Shown here: one piece after another, positions 7,506 through 9,693 of the stretch
Position numbering within the stretch: position 1 is the first letter of the stretch
How the letters are laid out: each line of letters begins with the position of its first letter
From: JBMOLK01 sp049325575
Lineage (GTDB): Bacteria; Bacillota; Clostridia; Acetivibrionales; Acetivibrionaceae
Reading direction: 5' to 3'
NCBI GenBank assembly: GCA_049325575.1
Contig: JBMOLK010000189.1
Coordinates: 1-9,693 of the forward strand
Length of the DNA stretch: 9,693 nt
The notes under the pieces: model-generated
Databases searched by the model: none
Told to the model about the DNA's origin: nothing
What the model saw: only the letters and a program-made list of their open reading frames with translations
Position numbers and translations under genes: made by a program

Positions 7506-7535
7506 TATAATGAACACACATATGTTTACATATGG
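7506..7535 (-). promoter_or_regulatory. Sigma-G-like forespore promoter for the YhcN-like gene
   Basis: Read on the minus strand, CCATA (7535-7531) is followed by an 18-bp spacer and CATTATA (7512-7506). The known sigma-G consensus is GNATR, 17-18 bp, CATNNTA, so the -10 is a full match and the -35 matches four of five positions. The position is about 60 bp before the start codon. This agrees with forespore expression of yhcN in B. subtilis. AT-rich DNA makes chance matches possible. Confidence 0.45.
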
Positions 7536-7539
7536 AATT

Positions 7540-7580
7540 AAATGTAATTAACAATTTGATTTCAAATTAAATTTACATTT
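7540..7580. repeat. Interrupted dyad in the divergent intergenic region
   Basis: Outer arms AAATGTAA (7540-7547) and TTACATTT (7573-7580) and inner arms AATTTGA (7553-7559) and TCAAATT (7562-7568) are perfect inverted repeats around a common centre. The intervening arms pair imperfectly. On the plus strand a run of seven T (7578-7584) follows, so the element resembles a weak terminator, although no plus-strand gene precedes it. It may instead be a protein-binding site between the two sporulation promoters. Confidence 0.4.
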
Positions 7581-7608
7581 TTTTCTTGACATAATGAATA
7601 TGTAAGGT

Positions 7609-7637
7609 TACCAGTTCGGCAACTACTGCATACAATA
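7609..7637 (+). promoter_or_regulatory. Sigma-K-like mother-cell promoter for the coat-like gene
   Basis: CATACAATA at 7629-7637 is a full match to the sigma-K -10 consensus CATANNNTA. TACC at 7609-7612 supplies the short AC-containing -35 at a 16-bp spacing, the usual distance. The same bases CATACAAT also match the sigma-E -10, but no sigma-E -35 is found at 14-15 bp. The predicted leader is about 30 nt, ending at AGGAGG. Late mother-cell expression fits a coat protein. Confidence 0.5.
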
Positions 7638-7672
7638 AACTAAGTGAATTTTATTTATACCAGGAGGTTAAC

Positions 7673-8128
7673 ATGCAGGAACAACAATACATACCTTATA
7701 TGAACATGATGGGGATACCGCAGCAGTATTGTCCCATGGCAACCATGCCGCAGCAGCAGTTGGAAGCCATGTATCCAAAGGTTTATTATGCTGTATATCC
7801 GGCAGTACAGCGTTACTGTGATATGATGGACATGAACTATGGACCTTCCTATGTTCCTACAAAAGAACATCTGGATGACATGTGTGATAAAATCTGTAAA
7901 GAGGTTGAAGTGGAAGTTGAAGTAGTTATAAAGCAAGATATGAGAGAGGGTGAAGATAGACAACTGGGATTTGGCGGAAGGTCACTTCTGGGTGGATTAG
8001 TCGGCATACTTCTTATCAGAGAGTTGCTTAGAAGAAGACGCTTCGGATTTCCAGGATTTTATGGAGGATACTATGGTTACCCGGGCTATGGAGGATACCC
8101 TGGATATGGATATGGTTACGGGTACTAA
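7673..8128 (+). CDS. Putative spore-coat-like protein, Met-rich with Tyr/Gly-rich tail
   Basis: A 151-residue protein with no enzymatic motif. The first 55 residues are very rich in Met, Gln and Tyr (ten Met by residue 54). They include MYPKVYYAVYPAVQRYCDMMD at about 33-53, a pattern I associate with small hypothetical Firmicutes sporulation proteins. Then come a Cys pair region (C71, C75), an alternating Glu-Val tract at 77-84, a short hydrophobic segment (about 105-119), a basic RRRR at 120-123, and a tail (124-151) of GY/GGYPGY repeats. Such tails occur in cross-linked or adhesive surface layers; tyrosines could form dityrosine links. AGGAGG lies 5 nt before the start, and a sigma-K-like promoter lies upstream. 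It diverges from a YhcN-type spore gene and is followed by a terminator, so it is monocistronic. The coat assignment is inference; a small membrane-associated spore protein is the alternative. Confidence 0.65.
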   Translation: MQEQQYIPYMNMMGIPQQYCPMATMPQQQLEAMYPKVYYAVYPAVQRYCDMMDMNYGPSYVPTKEHLDDMCDKICKEVEVEVEVVIKQDMREGEDRQLGFGGRSLLGGLVGILLIRELLRRRRFGFPGFYGGYYGYPGYGGYPGYGYGYGY

Positions 8129-8183
8129 TTATATGCTGGTTATACAAATTATTCCTTTTTGAAGTTGTATATTAATAGTTTAA

Positions 8184-8232
8184 AAAGTCCGGTCAGCCGC
8201 TGTTTGTGGTTAATGGCAGCCGGGCTTTCTTT
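8184..8232 (+). terminator. Rho-independent terminator after the coat-like gene
   Basis: AAAGTCCGG (8184-8192) pairs with CCGGGCTTT (8220-8228) with one G-U pair, and the loop can form a small inner helix. The stem is followed by CTTT. It lies 56 nt after the stop codon and separates this gene from the cellulase leader. Confidence 0.75.
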
Positions 8233-8261
8233 ATTGAATGAAAAAAATGTTAACATAAGGA

Positions 8262-8290
8262 TTGATTTCTAAAAAGTTATCTGTTACAAT
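8262..8290 (+). promoter_or_regulatory. Sigma-A-like promoter upstream of the cellulase
   Basis: TTGATT (8262-8267, 4/6) and TACAAT (8285-8290, 5/6) are separated by exactly 17 bp. It is the best sigma-A match between the preceding terminator and the cellulase start. Nearer candidates such as TATATT at 8585-8590 have poor -35 boxes. Confidence 0.45.
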
Positions 8291-8413
8291 AAGAACATGA
8301 ATAGTAATTGCATATGTTGTTTTCATATCCTATAGCTTTTCGAGCAGTAGATACTTTAATTCTTTAGCTTTTGTCTCGGTTAACTCCATTTTAATGTAAC
8401 AATGCTTTTATTA

Positions 8414-8449
8414 TTTTTATTAAATCTATTTTTTATTAAATCTATTTTT
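8414..8449. repeat. Period-16 tandem repeat, 2.25 copies
   Basis: ATTAAATCTA occurs at 8419-8428 and 8435-8444, each flanked by T5-T6 runs. Bases 8414-8449 repeat exactly with period 16. On the transcript this is a U-rich, unstructured stretch. It may be replication slippage or a protein-binding array. Confidence 0.7.
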
Positions 8450-8452
8450 CTG

Positions 8453-8480
8453 CTAAAGTAGTCACTTATTTAGTTTTTTT
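8453..8480 (+). terminator. Weak hairpin with T7 tract inside the cellulase leader
   Basis: CTA-AAGT (8453-8459) can pair with ACTT (8464-8467) and TAG (8471-8473), with a 3-nt bulge, followed directly by seven T (8474-8480). The stem is short and AT-rich, so intrinsic termination would be inefficient. It could act as an attenuator in the leader or be chance. Confidence 0.25.
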
Positions 8481-8622
8481 CCTAATTTCATTTAAATAGC
8501 AAACATAAAAAATAAAAGGTAATCCGCTGTGGTAAAAATGGAATAAACGGTTTTGTAATGACTTTATGGTTATTGCTGCAGCCGTATATTATATTTATTT
8601 TATTTCTAAGGAGGACCATACT

Positions 8623-9693
8623 ATGAAGTTTAGACGCACAAAAACTTTAGGTACTTTTTTCGTGATTCTTGCTCTACTTGCCACATCCTTTCTAACCGGC
8701 ATTTCTGCCGTCGCAGCAGCTACATACGATTACAAGACAACCCTTGGGTATTCAATTCAGTTCTTTGATGCCAACAAATGCGGAAAAGATGTAGCACTTA
8801 ATAACGTGTTTAGCTGGAGAGGTGCTTGCCATACTTCAGACGGAAGCGACAAAGGTCTTGACCTTACAGGCGGGTTCCATGATGCCGGTGACCATGTAAA
8901 ATTCGGTCTGGCTCAGGGATTTTCAGCAGCCGTATTAGGCTGGTCCTTATATGAATACAAGGATATAATGGATTCAACCGGAAATACAAATAAATTACTT
9001 TCTACATTAAAGTATTTTACAGACTATTTTCTAAAAAGCCACCCCAATTCAACTACCTTCTACTACCAGGTAGGTGATGGTGATGTAGACCATGCATACT
9101 GGGGTGCACCGGAAAATCAGACCGGTTCGAGGCCGACCATGTATGTAGCAGACGCAAGCCGCCCTGCCTCCGATGTATTGGGTGAAACCTCTGCGGCTCT
9201 TTCCTTAATGTATTTAAACTATAAAAGCGTAGATCTTAATTATGCCAATAAATGTCTTTTAGCAGCAAAAGAACTTTACACTATGGGTAGGACAAACCTA
9301 GGTGTGGGGGAAGGACAGACCTTCTACAAGTCAGGAGGCTATTATGACGACCTGGCATGGGCTGCTGTCTGGTTGTACGTGGCTACAAATGAAAGTCAAT
9401 ACCTTACACAGGCTGAACAGTTTGTAGCACAAAAGAACATTTATGGAGATGATCCTTTCCGCAGTAATTGGTCCATGTGCTGGGACGACATGTATCTTCC
9501 GGTACACCTTAAGCTGGCACAGATTACAGGCAAACAGCAGTACAAGGATGCTATGACATACAATTTGAACTACTGGAAAAACTCACTCACTACCACCCCA
9601 GGCGGCCTTAAGTATTTAAACAACTGGGGAGTTCTAAGATATGCAGCAGCAGAATCCATGCTTGCACTTTTATACTATGAGCAGACCAAGGAT
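8623..9693 (+). CDS. Secreted GH9 cellulase, C-terminus cut by window end
   Basis: The first 357 codons of a glycoside hydrolase family 9 endoglucanase, open to the last base. Residues 1-33 are a signal peptide (KFRRTK, hydrophobic core, cleavage near SAVAA-A). The mature protein starts directly with the (alpha/alpha)6-barrel, with no N-terminal Ig-like or CBM module. Its opening strand has YDYKTTLGYSIQFFDANKCG. The catalytic-base motif is GGFHDAGDHVKFG with D87 and D90. Further GH9 hallmarks are SHPNSTTFYYQVG, HAYWGAPE, SRPASDVLGETSAAL, YYDDLAWAAVWLY and NWGVLRYAAAES. From memory it closely resembles Cel9M of C. cellulolyticum, a GH9-dockerin cellulosome subunit. The C-terminal His/Arg motif, the catalytic acid Glu and any CBM3c or dockerin lie beyond the window. 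AGGAGG sits 8 nt upstream. The gene follows a terminator and has its own long leader, so it is a separate unit. Confidence 0.95.
   Translation, partial: MKFRRTKTLGTFFVILALLATSFLTGISAVAAATYDYKTTLGYSIQFFDANKCGKDVALNNVFSWRGACHTSDGSDKGLDLTGGFHDAGDHVKFGLAQGFSAAVLGWSLYEYKDIMDSTGNTNKLLSTLKYFTDYFLKSHPNSTTFYYQVGDGDVDHAYWGAPENQTGSRPTMYVADASRPASDVLGETSAALSLMYLNYKSVDLNYANKCLLAAKELYTMGRTNLGVGEGQTFYKSGGYYDDLAWAAVWLYVATNESQYLTQAEQFVAQKNIYGDDPFRSNWSMCWDDMYLPVHLKLAQITGKQQYKDAMTYNLNYWKNSLTTTPGGLKYLNNWGVLRYAAAESMLALLYYEQTKD

Larger units (their letters stand above)
8233..8622 (+). other. Long AT-rich leader region of the GH9 cellulase
   Basis: About 390 bp without a supported gene; the longest ATG frames I read on the plus strand are about a dozen codons. 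It contains a sigma-A-like promoter (8262-8290), a period-16 tandem repeat (8414-8449), a weak hairpin with seven T (8453-8480), an AAACGGTTT dyad (8546-8554), an 8-bp palindrome GCTGCAGC (8575-8582) and the cellulase ribosome-binding site AGGAGG (8609-8614). If the upstream promoter is used, the untranslated leader is about 325 nt. Confidence 0.5.

Noticed and set aside
7655..7963. Minus-strand frame opposite the coat-like gene
   Set aside because: It is His/Tyr/Ile-rich because it mirrors Met- and Tyr-rich codons, and the plus-strand frame has AGGAGG, a promoter and a terminator.
8414..8449. Possible CRISPR-like or IS-end repeat
   Set aside because: Only 2.25 copies at a 16-bp period with no spacers, no terminal inverted repeats and no transposase nearby.
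8233..8600. Known riboswitch (for example c-di-GMP type) in the cellulase leader
   Set aside because: I searched by eye for the conserved cores and found none. The leader is mostly AT-rich and poorly structured.

Overview
The window looks like the chromosome of a cellulolytic, spore-forming member of the Clostridia (Ruminiclostridium / Acetivibrio type). Three things point there: AT-rich intergenic DNA with strong AGGAGG-type ribosome binding sites, a YhcN/YlaJ-type spore lipoprotein beside a Tyr/Gly-rich coat-like protein, and a secreted GH9 cellulase close to Cel9M of C. cellulolyticum as I remember that sequence. The species assignment is inference.

Layout. (1) Positions 1-366, minus strand: a small four-helix membrane protein, followed on that strand by the possible first 11 codons of another gene that leaves the window. 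(2) Positions 367-672: a regulatory gap with three AAGTCATA direct repeats and a perfect 13-bp-arm palindrome overlapping a TATAAT box. (3) Positions 673-5522, plus strand: a compact drug-efflux operon of a MarR regulator, a lipoprotein RND adaptor and an RND transporter. No TolC-like gene is present, as expected for a single-membrane cell. A membrane-anchored calcineurin-like metallophosphoesterase (5574-6743) follows after 51 bp with no terminator and may be co-transcribed. (4) Positions 6777-6822: a strong bidirectional hairpin between convergent genes. (5) Positions 6842-8128: a divergent sporulation pair, a YhcN/YlaJ lipoprotein on minus and a Met/Tyr/Gly-rich coat-like protein on plus. 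The intergenic region carries a sigma-G-like promoter facing the lipoprotein and a sigma-K-like promoter facing the coat-like gene. (6) Positions 8184-8232: a Rho-independent terminator. (7) Positions 8233-8622: an AT-rich leader with a sigma-A-like promoter, a period-16 tandem repeat and a weak hairpin with a T7 tract. (8) Positions 8623-9693: the first 357 codons of the GH9 cellulase, cut by the window end.

How the parts work together. The MarR protein probably represses its own operon by binding the palindrome over the -10 region; the adaptor and RND pump would then export a lipophilic compound or peptide when the repressor is released. The central pair appears to be expressed in sporulating cells, one gene per compartment. 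The cellulase belongs to extracellular plant-polymer degradation and is unrelated to its neighbours.

I see no clearly undescribed system. The most interesting parts are regulatory: the MarR operator architecture, the two sporulation-type promoters in one divergent region, and the long structured leader of the cellulase. Three start codons were moved downstream of the longest open frame on ribosome-binding-site evidence (2379, 5574 and 7444).
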